64,000 bases of DNA from Sphingomonas sp. NFR04 (GTDB lineage: Bacteria > Pseudomonadota > Alphaproteobacteria > Sphingomonadales > Sphingomonadaceae), in NCBI RefSeq assembly GCF_900114095.1, contig NZ_FORV01000004.1, forward strand, positions 310,001-374,000, read 5' to 3'. The number at the start of each line of letters is the position of its first letter. Within the stretch, counting starts at the first letter, position 1. Positions 1 through 7,971 of this stretch are shown piece by piece. A model generated the notes under the pieces. The model was given only the letters and a program-made list of their open reading frames with translations. It was not told the DNA's origin and did no database searches. The position numbers and the translations under genes are program-made.

Positions 1-1082
1 TAGCCCCGCGCCAGCTCGTACATGCCGTAGTTGAGGCTGTGGAAGCCGGCGAGGGTGACGAACTGGAACTTGTACCCCATCGCCCCGATCTCGCGCTGGA
101 AGCGGGCGATATCGTCCTTGTCCAGGTTCTTCTCCCAGTTGAAGCTGGGCGAGCAGTTGTACGCCAGCATCTTGTTGGGATGCTGCTTCTTGATCGCCTC
201 GGCGAAGCGGCGGGCGTCGTCGAGATTGGGCTTCGACGTCTCCCACCACAGCAGATCGGCATGCGGCGCGAACGCCAGGCCGCGCTGGATGCAGTGGTCG
301 ACCCCGGTGCCTTCCTTGAGGCGGAAGAACCCCTCGGGGGTCCGCTCGCCGGTGAGAAACGCATGGTCCCGTTCATCGACGTCCGAGGTGATCAGCCGCG
401 CCGATTCCGCATCGGTGCGGGCACAGATCACCGTGGGGACGCCGCACACATCCGCCGCCAGCCGCGCCGCATCGAGGTTGCGGATATGCGCCTGGGTCGG
501 GATCAGCACCTTGCCGCCCAGATGCCCGCACTTCTTCTCGCTGGCGAGCTGGTCCTCGTAATGCACGCCCGCCGCACCTGCCGCGATATAGGACTTCATG
601 ATCTCGAAGCAGTTGAGCGGTCCGCCGAACCCGGCCTCGGCATCCGCCACGATCGGGGCGAACCAGTCGCGCGTCGCGCCGCCTTCCATATGCTCGATCT
701 GGTCGGCGCGCTGGAGCGTCGCGTTGATCCGCCGCGCCAGCTCCGGCCCGGCATTGGCCGGGTAGAGCGACTGATCGGGGTACATCTGCCCGGCGGTGTT
801 GGCATCCGCCGCGACCTGCCAGCCGGACAGATAGATCGCCTTCAGCCCCGCGCGGACCATCTGCATCGCCTGGTTGCCCGACAAGGCGCCCAGCGCATGG
901 ACATAGTCCTCGGTGCGCAGCAGCTCCCATAGCTTGAGCGCGCCGCGGCGGGCCAGCGTATGCTCCACCGGCAGCGAGCCGCGCAGCTTTGCGACATCGG
1001 CGGCGGTGTAGGGGCGCTGGATGCCGTCGAATCGCCCGGCGGGGGCGGGGACGAGATCCTCGAAACCAAGCGACTGGGGCAT
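1..1082 (-). CDS. aceA: Isocitrate lyase (3' end beyond window)
   Basis: Cleaves isocitrate to glyoxylate and succinate, the first step of the glyoxylate bypass needed for growth on acetate or fatty acids. About 360 residues are visible, starting [10 protein letters not shown]; the C-terminal part lies outside the window. The catalytic KKCGH motif is present within [11 protein letters not shown], and family motifs such as [10 protein letters not shown] and NCSPSFNW are intact. The upstream intergenic region is shared with a divergent ScfR/RamB-type regulator gene, a common arrangement for control of this pathway. The start is the ATG complementary to 1080-1082. Confidence 0.96.
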   Translation of the reverse strand, partial: MPQSLGFEDLVPAPAGRFDGIQRPYTAADVAKLRGSLPVEHTLARRGALKLWELLRTEDYVHALGALSGNQAMQMVRAGLKAIYLSGWQVAADANTAGQMYPDQSLYPANAGPELARRINATLQRADQIEHMEGGATRDWFAPIVADAEAGFGGPLNCFEIMKSYIAAGAAGVHYEDQLASEKKCGHLGGKVLIPTQAHIRNLDAARLAADVCGVPTVICARTDAESARLITSDVDERDHAFLTGERTPEGFFRLKEGTGVDHCIQRGLAFAPHADLLWWETSKPNLDDARRFAEAIKKQHPNKMLAYNCSPSFNWEKNLDKDDIARFQREIGAMGYKFQFVTLAGFHSLNYGMYELARG

Positions 1083-1212
1083 TGTGAATTCCTTGACTGA
1101 CTGGCTAAACCTTGTGTGGGTAAGTTGCCAAAGTTCACGCAGGTGGGGAATTCACCTTCGGGGTCACACAGGGTGTGGGTGTGTTGTTGGTTGCGGTCCC
1201 TCTTTGTTATGG

Positions 1213-1227
1213 TGTAAAGTATTTACA
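1213..1227. promoter_or_regulatory. Palindrome TGTAAA-GTA-TTTACA, candidate operator
   Basis: A perfect 6-bp inverted repeat with a 3-bp centre, in the spacer between isocitrate lyase and its probable regulator. It is AT-rich in an otherwise GC-rich region. A second perfect palindrome, TCCAATTGGA, lies 15 bp further on (1243-1252). Binding by the adjacent regulator is an inference from position and symmetry only. Confidence 0.4.
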
Positions 1228-1285
1228 GGCGCGTTGTCGTTCTCCAATTGGAACGTAGAAAGAACAATATGTGTAGGACAGCCGC

Positions 1286-1462
1286 AAATTCCTCCCGGGC
1301 ACGGGGAAGGGGGGGGGCACGCCGTGCCAGCCGCGTGGTGGAGGGGCCGCCGCTAGCGGCGGTGCGGGTGCGGGTGGAGGATGGGCCGGGACCACCGCGC
1401 CTGCGGCGCGGCCCCTCCACCATGCTTCGCATGGTCCCCCTCCCCGTGCCGGGGAGGAATTT
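1286..1462. repeat. Palindromic intergenic repeat, CCTCCCC family
   Basis: The outer arms AAATTCCTCC (1286-1295) and GGAGGAATTT (1453-1462) are inverted copies. The inside is a chain of smaller hairpins, for example CCATGCTTCGCATGG and CGCGCCTGCGGCGCGG. Similar elements occur at 7502-7640, 11188-11331 and 17702-17901, and a partial one near 4678-4706. It is non-coding; several spurious reading frames cross it. Confidence 0.8.
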
Positions 1463-1477
1463 TAGGGAGGAGCACCC

Positions 1478-2857
1478 ATGGCCGAACGCAAACTCTTCGC
1501 CGGGCACGCCATCCGCCGGCTGCGCTTCCAGCTCGGCGTCACCCAGGCGGCGATGGCGGAGGCGCTGGAGATTTCGGCCAGCTATCTCAACCTGGTCGAG
1601 CGCAACCAGCGGCCGATCTCCGCCGCGCTGATGCTCAAGCTGGCCGAGACCTATGACTTCGATCCCCGCCGCCTCGCCGCGGCCGAGCCCGGCGGCGGGG
1701 CCGAGGCGCTGCGGCGGCGGCTGGCCGACCCGCTGTTCGCCGACCTCGCCATCGATCGCCACCAGCTCGAGGAATGGCTGGCCGGCGCGCCCGACGGCGC
1801 CGAGGCCTTTGCCCGCGCCTATGACCGGATGGGCGATGCCGCCGCGCCGCTCCCCGGCGCCGCGCAGGATCCCGGCCCCCAAGTCCGCCGCGCGATCGAA
1901 CGCTGGCGCAACCATTTCGCCGATCTCGACGCCGCCGGCGAGGCGCTGGCCGACGAACTGCGCATGGCCGGCGACTCCTATGGCGCGATGGCCGAGCGGC
2001 TGCGGGTGAAGCACCAGCTTGCCGTGCGCATCCTGCCCGCCGAGGTGATGGTCGATACGCTCAAGCGGCTCGACCTCCATGCGCGGCAGTTGCAGCTGTC
2101 GGAGGCGCTCGATCCAAGTGCCCGCGCCTTTGCGCTGGCCGAGCAGCTGGCGGTGGAGGCGCGCGACGAGATCGAGGCGCTGGTCCGCGGCGCCGCGCTC
2201 GACCGGGTGGCCGCGCGGCTGTTCCGCCGCCACCTCACCGCCTATTTCGCCGCCGCGGTGACGATGCCCTATGCCCGCTTCCTGCGCGCGTGCGAGGCGA
2301 GCGGCTATGACCTGGAGCTGCTCCAGCGGCGCTTCGGCGCGAGCCTGGCGCAGGTCGCGCACCGGCTGACGACGCTGCAGCGGGTGGGCGCGCGGGGGCT
2401 GAGCTTCTTCCTGATGCGGTTCGATCGCGCGGGGCAGGTCTCGAAACGCTATGCCGGCGCCAGCGGATCGGCGCTGGTCGAGGCGGCGGTGCCGTGCCCC
2501 TTGTGGAACGCCTATGACGGTTTTGTGCGGACCGACGAGACGGCGGTGCAGCTCGTCGAGCTGGAGGACGGCGCGCGCGCCTTCACCATCGCGCGCTGCG
2601 TGCATCCGCATGGGGGAGCCCCCGGCGGCGTGCGCCCGCGCTTCGTGATCGCGCTGGGCCTGCCGGCGGCGGAGGCGGGGACGCTGGCGGCGGCGCGCGG
2701 CGTCGACCTGGCCGGCCGCGCCGCGCCGATCGGGCTGGGGTGCCGGGCGTGTACGCGCGTGGCGTGCCCGCAGCGCTCGGCGGCGCCTGCGGGGCGGGCG
2801 GCGGCAGGGAGCGAGCGGGAGCGCGGGGTTACGGCGTTTGGGTTTGCGGGGGATTGA
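1478..2857 (+). CDS. XRE/ScfR-type regulator of acyl-CoA/glyoxylate metabolism
   Basis: A 459-residue transcription factor. Residues about 8-62 form an XRE helix-turn-helix (QLGVTQAAMAEALEIS then YLNLVERNQRPIS). The long C-terminal region matches the short-chain fatty-acyl regulator (ScfR, DUF2083) architecture and ends in a cysteine cluster, GCRACTRVACPQR. Members such as RamB control acetate and glyoxylate genes, and the divergent neighbour here is isocitrate lyase, so that gene is the likely target. The start ATG follows an AGGGAGGAG ribosome site. Family assignment is firm; the target is inferred. Confidence 0.88.
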   Translation: MAERKLFAGHAIRRLRFQLGVTQAAMAEALEISASYLNLVERNQRPISAALMLKLAETYDFDPRRLAAAEPGGGAEALRRRLADPLFADLAIDRHQLEEWLAGAPDGAEAFARAYDRMGDAAAPLPGAAQDPGPQVRRAIERWRNHFADLDAAGEALADELRMAGDSYGAMAERLRVKHQLAVRILPAEVMVDTLKRLDLHARQLQLSEALDPSARAFALAEQLAVEARDEIEALVRGAALDRVAARLFRRHLTAYFAAAVTMPYARFLRACEASGYDLELLQRRFGASLAQVAHRLTTLQRVGARGLSFFLMRFDRAGQVSKRYAGASGSALVEAAVPCPLWNAYDGFVRTDETAVQLVELEDGARAFTIARCVHPHGGAPGGVRPRFVIALGLPAAEAGTLAAARGVDLAGRAAPIGLGCRACTRVACPQRSAAPAGRAAAGSERERGVTAFGFAGD

Positions 2858-2923
2858 GGAAGAGCTTGCAAGCGATAGAGAAAGTTTAGATGATCGACAG
2901 AGCGTAATTGCCGAGGAATAAAT

Positions 2924-3862
2924 ATGAGCGGTGAGCATTGGTTTGGGGCCGGTTGGACTGAAGTAAAGCTCAACGCCATCAGTGCTTACAGCACCTTTTT
3001 CACCGGCGCGATTGGCAGAAAATTTGACATTTGGTATGTTGACCCATTCGCCGGAACCGGGTCGCGTTCGTCGGAAGAGGAGGTCGGTGGCATCTTCGAG
3101 GGTGAGCCGTTCTCTACCATTGAAAAGCGTTATCCAGGCAGTGCTGCTCGCGCGCTGACAGTTGATCCGCCTTTCCACCACTTCCGATTCGGAGACACGA
3201 AAAAGCAGCATATCCAAGCGCTGGAAGAGCTGGTGGCCTTCTATCCGGAAAAGGACGCGAAGGTCATCCGCAAGGATGCCAATGATTTCGTGAGAGGAAT
3301 GTTCGGCGATCCTTTCTGGAGTGATCCGAATGGTCGCGGGAAAGGGTCGCGCGCTCTTGTATTTCTTGACCCCTACGGGCTTGAGGTAAAGTGGAGTACG
3401 CTTGAAGCTTTAGCGAATTGCCAAAAGGCTGACGTTTGGTTTCTCGCAAATTTGAAGGCGGCTGTTCAGCAGCTTTCACATGACCACGCAAAATTGGACG
3501 ATGGGAAGAGGAGAGCTCTCTGCGAGTACTTCGGAACCGATCAATGGGAGGCGAAATTTTACAGCGAAGCCCCTTCGGGTGGAGGACTCTTGAGCTTCAT
3601 GGATGAACGAAAAAAGAGGAGCGCTTCTAAGGCGGAGATAGCAGATTTTCACAGGAATCAGCTTGAAGGTCTGTTCAAATATGTGTCGCCGCCGCTGCCA
3701 CTGGCGGTCGGTTCTGTAGACGACTATTTTCTTTTATATTGCATGAGCAACAACCCGGCTCCAGCTGCGAGAGCCCTTATAGCTAAGGGAGCTAATTGGG
3801 TTATACAGAAATATAAGCAGGCATCTCATCATAAGTCCGCCCTCCGAGAAGGCGTCCGCTAA
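2924..3862 (+). CDS. tcmP: Three-Cys-motif partner protein TcmP
   Basis: This 312-residue protein resembles the TcmP family, which occurs as partner of a subset of Gp37/Gp68 (DUF5131) proteins with an N-terminal three-cysteine motif; exactly such a gene lies convergently beside it. It has YVDPFAGTG near residue 40 and FLDPYGLEVKW near residue 140, resembling nucleotide- or SAM-binding loops of Rossmann methyltransferases, but no activity is established. The ribosome site GAGGAA precedes the ATG. Base composition is clearly lower in GC than the surroundings, which suggests horizontal acquisition. Its 3' end overlaps the opposing gene by 62 bp. Confidence 0.85.
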   Translation: MSGEHWFGAGWTEVKLNAISAYSTFFTGAIGRKFDIWYVDPFAGTGSRSSEEEVGGIFEGEPFSTIEKRYPGSAARALTVDPPFHHFRFGDTKKQHIQALEELVAFYPEKDAKVIRKDANDFVRGMFGDPFWSDPNGRGKGSRALVFLDPYGLEVKWSTLEALANCQKADVWFLANLKAAVQQLSHDHAKLDDGKRRALCEYFGTDQWEAKFYSEAPSGGGLLSFMDERKKRSASKAEIADFHRNQLEGLFKYVSPPLPLAVGSVDDYFLLYCMSNNPAPAARALIAKGANWVIQKYKQASHHKSALREGVR

Positions 3863-4559
3863 CTTTCTTATTCACTTCGCCCCACTGCTTGAAGAAGAAG
3901 GCTGTATCGAACCTTCTGCATAGACGTTCGATCTCCCATACCCATTCTTCCTGCATCGCTCGTGCTCCGGGACCAGACTCTCCCCCGACGATCGCCCAAG
4001 CGATTCCCTTCAGACTAACATCTTGGATAGGGCCAATCAGCGGCTCGAACGAGATGAACCTGACTGCTGCAGGTGTAGCACGAAGATGATCTATGCGGCC
4101 GACAACCTCAGGGCCCTCCACGCTCGTGCCGACCCACACATTTGGAAGCACGCGGAAAGCGTCCTCCGAGAGCACTTCGCGCATGCGATCAGGGCGCTTT
4201 GTGAGCAACTGGTAATCGTGACGTGGCGTTTCCGCCATCACGTCCCAGACGCGCTTTATAAAGGCGATTGGGACTTCCGGATGGAACAGGTCTGACATCG
4301 AATTGACGAAGACCTTTCGCGGATTGCGCCAGCGGTGAGGTATCGAAAGCGATGCCTCGTCGCAGCGAACGGCGCCGGTCCACTTCGCTCTGCCCCCGGA
4401 CTTTCGAGTCAGACCGTCGTACTTAGCCACGCCCATGGCTTCGAGCCGAGCGGCCATGCGCATGGCGTAACAGTTCGTGCATCCCGACGAGGCGATGCTA
4501 CAACCGGCGACTGGATTCCAGGTCGCGTCCGTCCATTCGATCGGTGAGCTTTCAGCCAT
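3801..4559 (-). CDS. Gp37/Gp68 family (DUF5131) three-Cys-motif protein
   Basis: A 252-residue member of the phage Gp37/Gp68 family. The N-terminus has IEWTDATWNPVAGC followed by a CX6CX2C cluster (Cys20, Cys27, Cys30), similar to radical-SAM iron-sulfur motifs. Family blocks VNSMSDLFH, LLTKRP, FISFEPLIGP and IVGGESGPGARAM are all present. It converges on tcmP, with which it forms a known but functionally uncharacterised pair. Composition is AT-richer than its neighbours. The biochemical role is unknown; nucleic-acid modification or phage defence are possibilities only. Confidence 0.88.
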   Translation of the reverse strand: MAESSPIEWTDATWNPVAGCSIASSGCTNCYAMRMAARLEAMGVAKYDGLTRKSGGRAKWTGAVRCDEASLSIPHRWRNPRKVFVNSMSDLFHPEVPIAFIKRVWDVMAETPRHDYQLLTKRPDRMREVLSEDAFRVLPNVWVGTSVEGPEVVGRIDHLRATPAAVRFISFEPLIGPIQDVSLKGIAWAIVGGESGPGARAMQEEWVWEIERLCRRFDTAFFFKQWGEVNKKVSGRLLGGRTYDEMPAYISV

Positions 4560-4731
4560 TTCCAGTGCCCGTGCGGATCAGCCCGTTGGCTCTTGAATCA
4601 CATGGTGTGAATAACGGCAACACTTATGCTTGTTGGAAGCCGTTGCCCGGTGGCACAGCTTCCACGTCGCACCCTTCCCTAGCCCCTCCCGCAGGCGGGA
4701 GGGGGAAGAGATCGCAGCAGCTTTGGGAGGG
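4560..4731. other. Junction of the low-GC island, with partial intergenic repeat
   Basis: No gene is seen here. The left part is still AT-rich (island-like). The right part contains a partial CCTCCCGC...GCGGGAGG hairpin (about 4678-4706) of the same style as the complete palindromic repeats elsewhere. This looks like the remains of the intergenic repeat that originally followed the oligopeptidase gene. Confidence 0.5.
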
Positions 4732-5358
4732 TTACCCCTCCACCCCCAACTGCCAAAGCACGAACGCCATCTCGTCGGCATACCCCCGCAAACTCTCGCA
4801 CCGCCCGGACTTGCCGCCATGGCCGGCGCCCATATTGGTCTTGAGCAGCAGGATGTTGTCGTCGGTCTTGGTCGCGCGCAGGCGGGTACCATGCCCTGCT
4901 TTCTCGCAGGCGCGACTAATCCACGCGGTCTCCATGTGCATCGAATGCGCTGAAATCCAATCGATCCTGGTAGGCAAATCATAGATCGTCAGTGCAAAAC
5001 CGGGTGACGAGTCGTCCGACCGCAAGGCGTTGTACGCGTCTATGGCCGTGATGAAATCGTCTCGCGGTACCAGGCACACTTCTTTCAAGAACAAATTCGC
5101 CGTGACGAGACAATACTCGCCTAGCAAGTCAATGCCGTAGATTTCTGCGTGCAGTTGCGCTGCCGAGACGGTCAGGTCGCGGGGATAGCTGCGGATCAGA
5201 TCCTGTATCCACGCGCCGTCATCTACCTGGGTGTAGTCGGCGCATGCCCCCCATAGAACGTCCTCGGGGGCGCGATCGACGCCCGCCTTATACGCCGACC
5301 ATCGCTGAACGGCCGCCTCCTGCCAGCCTTTGCTGGCGAAGTTCTCGACGATCCGCAT
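4732..5358 (-). CDS. Chimeric ORF: unknown 158-aa protein fused to duplicated oligopeptidase tail
   Basis: A 208-residue ORF starting MRIVENFASKGW. Residues 1-158 match no family I recognise; they are rich in acidic and aromatic residues and have lower GC than the flanks. Residues 159-208 are almost identical to the last 50 residues of the neighbouring S9 oligopeptidase (two substitutions, Trp to Cys and Glu to Gly), including its GAGHGG motif. The fusion is in frame and ends in its own TAA. It therefore arose by duplication of the oligopeptidase 3' end around an inserted gene. Whether it is expressed is unknown. Confidence 0.55.
   Translation of the reverse strand: MRIVENFASKGWQEAAVQRWSAYKAGVDRAPEDVLWGACADYTQVDDGAWIQDLIRSYPRDLTVSAAQLHAEIYGIDLLGEYCLVTANLFLKEVCLVPRDDFITAIDAYNALRSDDSSPGFALTIYDLPTRIDWISAHSMHMETAWISRACEKAGHGTRLRATKTDDNILLLKTNMGAGHGGKSGRCESLRGYADEMAFVLWQLGVEG
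4734..4886. repeat. Direct repeat, copy A of the oligopeptidase 3' end
   Basis: These 153 bp match 5390-5542 with three mismatches, offset by 656 bp. Similarity begins at the shared last base of the two stop codons (TTA here, TCA in copy B) and ends sharply at GGCGGG. Copy A is the tail of the chimeric ORF. Confidence 0.92.
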
Positions 5359-5387
5359 GCCTCGCGCTCGCGAGGGCTCGGCGGGTC

Positions 5388-7457
5388 TCACCCCTCCACC
5401 CCCAACTGCCAAAGCACGAACGCCATCTCGTCGGCATACTCGCGCAAACTCTCCCACCGCCCGGACTTGCCGCCATGGCCGGCGCCCATATTGGTCTTGA
5501 GCAGCAGGATGTTGTCGTCGGTCTTGGTCGCGCGCAGGCGGGCGGCCCATTTGGCGGGCTCCCAATAGGTCACGCGCGGGTCGTTGAGGCCGCCCGAGAT
5601 CAGCATCGGCGGATAGGCCTGTGCGCTAACGTTATCGTACGGGCTGTAGCTGCGGATCAGCTCGAACGCCGCCTTGTCCTCGATCGGGTTGCCCCATTCG
5701 GGCCACTCGCCGGGGGTGAGCGGCAGGCTTTCGTCGAGCATGGTGTTGAGCACGTCGACGAACGGCACGTCGGCGATCACCGCGCCCCATAGTTCGGGAT
5801 CGGAATTGACCACCGCGCCCATCAGCTCGCCGCCCGCCGACCGGCCGGCGATGGCGATCCGGCCGGGCGCGGTATAGCCGAGGGCGATCAGCCCCTTCGC
5901 CACGTCGACGAAATCGTGGAACGTGTTGGTGCGCTTCTCCAGCTTGCCCTCGTGATACCAATGCTGGCCGAGATCGTCGCCGCCGCGGATATGGGCGATG
6001 GCGAAGGCCATGCCGCGATCGAGGAACGACATGCGGCTGGTCGAGAAGCCTGGCGGGATGGCGTGGCCATAGGCGCCGTACGCATAGAGATAGAGCTTGC
6101 CGGTGCCGTCGCGCGGGAAGTCCTGCGGGTAGACGATCGAGACGGGCACGGCGGTGCCGTCGCGGGCGGTGATGGTCAGGCGTTCGGTGCGATACTTGCT
6201 GCCGTCATAGCCGCTGGGAATTTCCTGGACCTTCAGCGTCTCCAGCGCGCCGGTGGCGACGTCGTAATCCTGGACGGTGCCGGGAGTGACCATCGATTCA
6301 TAGCCGAGGCGCAGCTTGGTGACGGCATATTCGGGGTTGTCGCCCAGGCCCGCGACATAGCTCGCCTCGGGGAAGTTCAGGCGCGTGGGCGGGATGGCGG
6401 GGTCGTAGCGGTGGAGCTCGATCTGGTCGAGCCCGTCCTCGCGGCCCTCGACCACGAAGAAATCGGCGAAGCAGGCCACCCCGGTCATGTAGAAATGGCG
6501 CGAGGGGGCGATGCGCTCGGTCCATTCGCCGGGTGCGGTGATCGGCGCGGTGACGAGGCGCCAGTTGGTGTCCACGTCGTTGGTGTGGATGAATAGCGTG
6601 CCGTCATGCTCGTCCACGTCATATTCGCGGCCCGGCTTGCGCGGGGCGACGCAGATGGGCGTGGCGGCGGGGTTGTCGGCGGGGAGCAGCCAGACTTCGC
6701 TGGTCACATGGTCGCCGGTGGCGATGGTCAGCCATCGGCGCGACGAGGTCTCGCCGACAGCGACGCGGTAGCCTTCGTCGGCCTCGCGGAACAGCTCCAC
6801 GTCGTTCTCCACCGGCTCGCCGAGCTTGTGCCAGCGGGCATTGTCGGTGCGCCAGTTCTCGTTGGCGAGGCCGTAAAGAAAGCCCTTCGAATCCGCCGTC
6901 CACACGATCTCGGAGAGCATGCCCGAGATGGTGTCGGGCAGGAGTTCGCCGGTGGCGAGGTCCTTCACCCGGACTTCGAACCGCTCCGAGCCGTTGTCGT
7001 CATAGGCATAGGCGAGCAGCCGGCCGTCGGGGCTGACCGAGATCTCGCCGAGGCGGAAATATTCCTTGCCGGCGGCGAGCGGGGTCTCGTCGAGGATCAG
7101 CTGGTCCTCGCCGCCCGCGACGGGCTTGCGCCACCAGCGGGCATATTCGGCGCCGACCTCGTGATCGGTCCAGTAGAGCCAGTCGCCGTCCTTCTGGGGA
7201 ACGCTGGCCTCGTCTTCCTTGATGCGGCCGCGCATCTCCTGGAACAGCGTCTCGGCGAGCGGCTTGTGGGGCGCCATGATCGCATCGAAATAGGCGTTCT
7301 CGGCCTCGAGATAGGCGAGCACGTCCTTGTCCTGCACGTCGGGATAGCCGGGGTCGCGAATCCAGGCCCAGGGGTCTTCGATGGTGATGCCGTGGCGGGT
7401 GAAGCTGTGCGGACGGGTGCCGGCGACGGGCGGCGTGGGGTTTTCGCTCATGCCCAT
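5388..7457 (-). CDS. ptrB: Prolyl oligopeptidase family S9A protease (oligopeptidase B-like)
   Basis: A serine peptidase of about 689 residues that cleaves short peptides, typically after basic residues in oligopeptidase B. The N-terminal beta-propeller is followed by an alpha/beta-hydrolase domain with nucleophile Ser in GRSAGGE, Asp in GGLNDPRV and His in GAGHGGKSGR. Length fits the family. The start could be either of two ATGs two codons apart (7457 or 7451); no strong ribosome site separates them. There is no signal peptide, so it is probably cytoplasmic. Its last 153 bp are duplicated just downstream. Confidence 0.93.
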   Translation of the reverse strand: MGMSENPTPPVAGTRPHSFTRHGITIEDPWAWIRDPGYPDVQDKDVLAYLEAENAYFDAIMAPHKPLAETLFQEMRGRIKEDEASVPQKDGDWLYWTDHEVGAEYARWWRKPVAGGEDQLILDETPLAAGKEYFRLGEISVSPDGRLLAYAYDDNGSERFEVRVKDLATGELLPDTISGMLSEIVWTADSKGFLYGLANENWRTDNARWHKLGEPVENDVELFREADEGYRVAVGETSSRRWLTIATGDHVTSEVWLLPADNPAATPICVAPRKPGREYDVDEHDGTLFIHTNDVDTNWRLVTAPITAPGEWTERIAPSRHFYMTGVACFADFFVVEGREDGLDQIELHRYDPAIPPTRLNFPEASYVAGLGDNPEYAVTKLRLGYESMVTPGTVQDYDVATGALETLKVQEIPSGYDGSKYRTERLTITARDGTAVPVSIVYPQDFPRDGTGKLYLYAYGAYGHAIPPGFSTSRMSFLDRGMAFAIAHIRGGDDLGQHWYHEGKLEKRTNTFHDFVDVAKGLIALGYTAPGRIAIAGRSAGGELMGAVVNSDPELWGAVIADVPFVDVLNTMLDESLPLTPGEWPEWGNPIEDKAAFELIRSYSPYDNVSAQAYPPMLISGGLNDPRVTYWEPAKWAARLRATKTDDNILLLKTNMGAGHGGKSGRWESLREYADEMAFVLWQLGVEG
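5390..5542. repeat. Direct repeat, copy B (native oligopeptidase 3' end)
   Basis: Native counterpart of the 153-bp repeat at 4734-4886. It encodes the last 50 residues of the oligopeptidase, including the catalytic histidine in GAGHGG. The two copies enclose about 500 bp of unrelated, lower-GC sequence. Confidence 0.92.
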
Positions 7458-7501
7458 GTTGTAGGAAGTCGTGGGGGTTGGGCAAGTCCCGATGCCCCAA
7501 G

Positions 7502-7640
7502 ATCCTCCCCCGGAGGGGGAGGGGGACCGCCGCCGAAGGCGGTGGTGGAGGGGTGTCCCCGGCTGCAGTGGAGGACACGCCTCCAGCGTTGACACCCCTC
7601 CGTCGCGCTGCGCGCGCCACCTCCCCTTGCAGGGGAGGAT
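7502..7640. repeat. Palindromic intergenic repeat, CCTCCCC family
   Basis: The outer arms ATCCTCCCC (7502-7510) and GGGGAGGAT (7632-7640) are inverted. Internal hairpins include CCGCCGCCGAAGGCGGTGG and GCGCGCTGCGCGCGC-like runs. It lies between the oligopeptidase start and the end of the next gene. Confidence 0.8.
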
Positions 7641-7649
7641 TTCAGAGAC

Positions 7650-7949
7650 TTACGCCCGCGTACCCGTGATTGGGAAGCTGCCGAACGCGCCCGCGGTGAC
7701 GGTGCCGTCGAGGCTGTCGCCGTTGACGGTCGCTTCGCAGGTGAGCGTCATCGGCATCGGCACCGAAATGTCGAGCGACCAGCTCAGCGTGTCGCCATTG
7801 ACCTTGCCGTCCTTGATCTCGGTCTGGCCCATCGCGCCGTTGAAGCTGCCGGTGAACGTATCGCCGTTGCTGGTGACGTTGAGGGTCGCTTCCTGATCGC
7901 CCAGCGGCGACTTGGTCACGGTGTTCCAGCTGCCATCCACATTCGCCAT
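7650..7949 (-). CDS. Conserved hypothetical small beta-rich protein
   Basis: A 99-residue protein with no signal peptide. It alternates short polar and hydrophobic strands separated by NGD turns (TSNGDTFTG, KVNGDTLSW, TVNGDSLDG), which suggests a small beta-barrel or beta-sandwich. The ribosome site GAAGGAG sits upstream of the ATG. I do not recognise a named family. It is located between a protease and a peptidase gene, but no functional link is evident. Confidence 0.75.
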   Translation of the reverse strand: MANVDGSWNTVTKSPLGDQEATLNVTSNGDTFTGSFNGAMGQTEIKDGKVNGDTLSWSLDISVPMPMTLTCEATVNGDSLDGTVTAGAFGSFPITGTRA

Positions 7950-7971
7950 CGTAGAACTCTCCTTCGCGTGA

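Larger units (their letters stand above)
1083..1477. promoter_or_regulatory. Divergent aceA/scfR intergenic region
   Basis: This 395-bp spacer holds the divergent promoters and no gene. The half nearer aceA carries two short palindromes that look like operators (1213-1227 and 1243-1252), and the sequence GTTGCCAAAGTTC near 1123-1135. The half nearer the regulator is filled by a palindromic intergenic repeat (1286-1462). I cannot place -35/-10 boxes with confidence. Confidence 0.6.

Noticed and set aside
1120..1137. RamB-like box GAACTTTGGCAAC (reverse strand) near aceA
   Set aside because: It resembles the corynebacterial RamB box from memory but carries an extra base; too weak to call a site.
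1223..3217. 664-codon leftward open frame opposite the ScfR-type regulator
   Set aside because: Shadow frame; the opposite strand carries a clear XRE/ScfR protein.
4657..4760. Possible terminator or CRISPR-like repeat around 4680-4745
   Set aside because: Only a partial copy of the CCTCCCGC hairpin family; no regularly spaced repeats.
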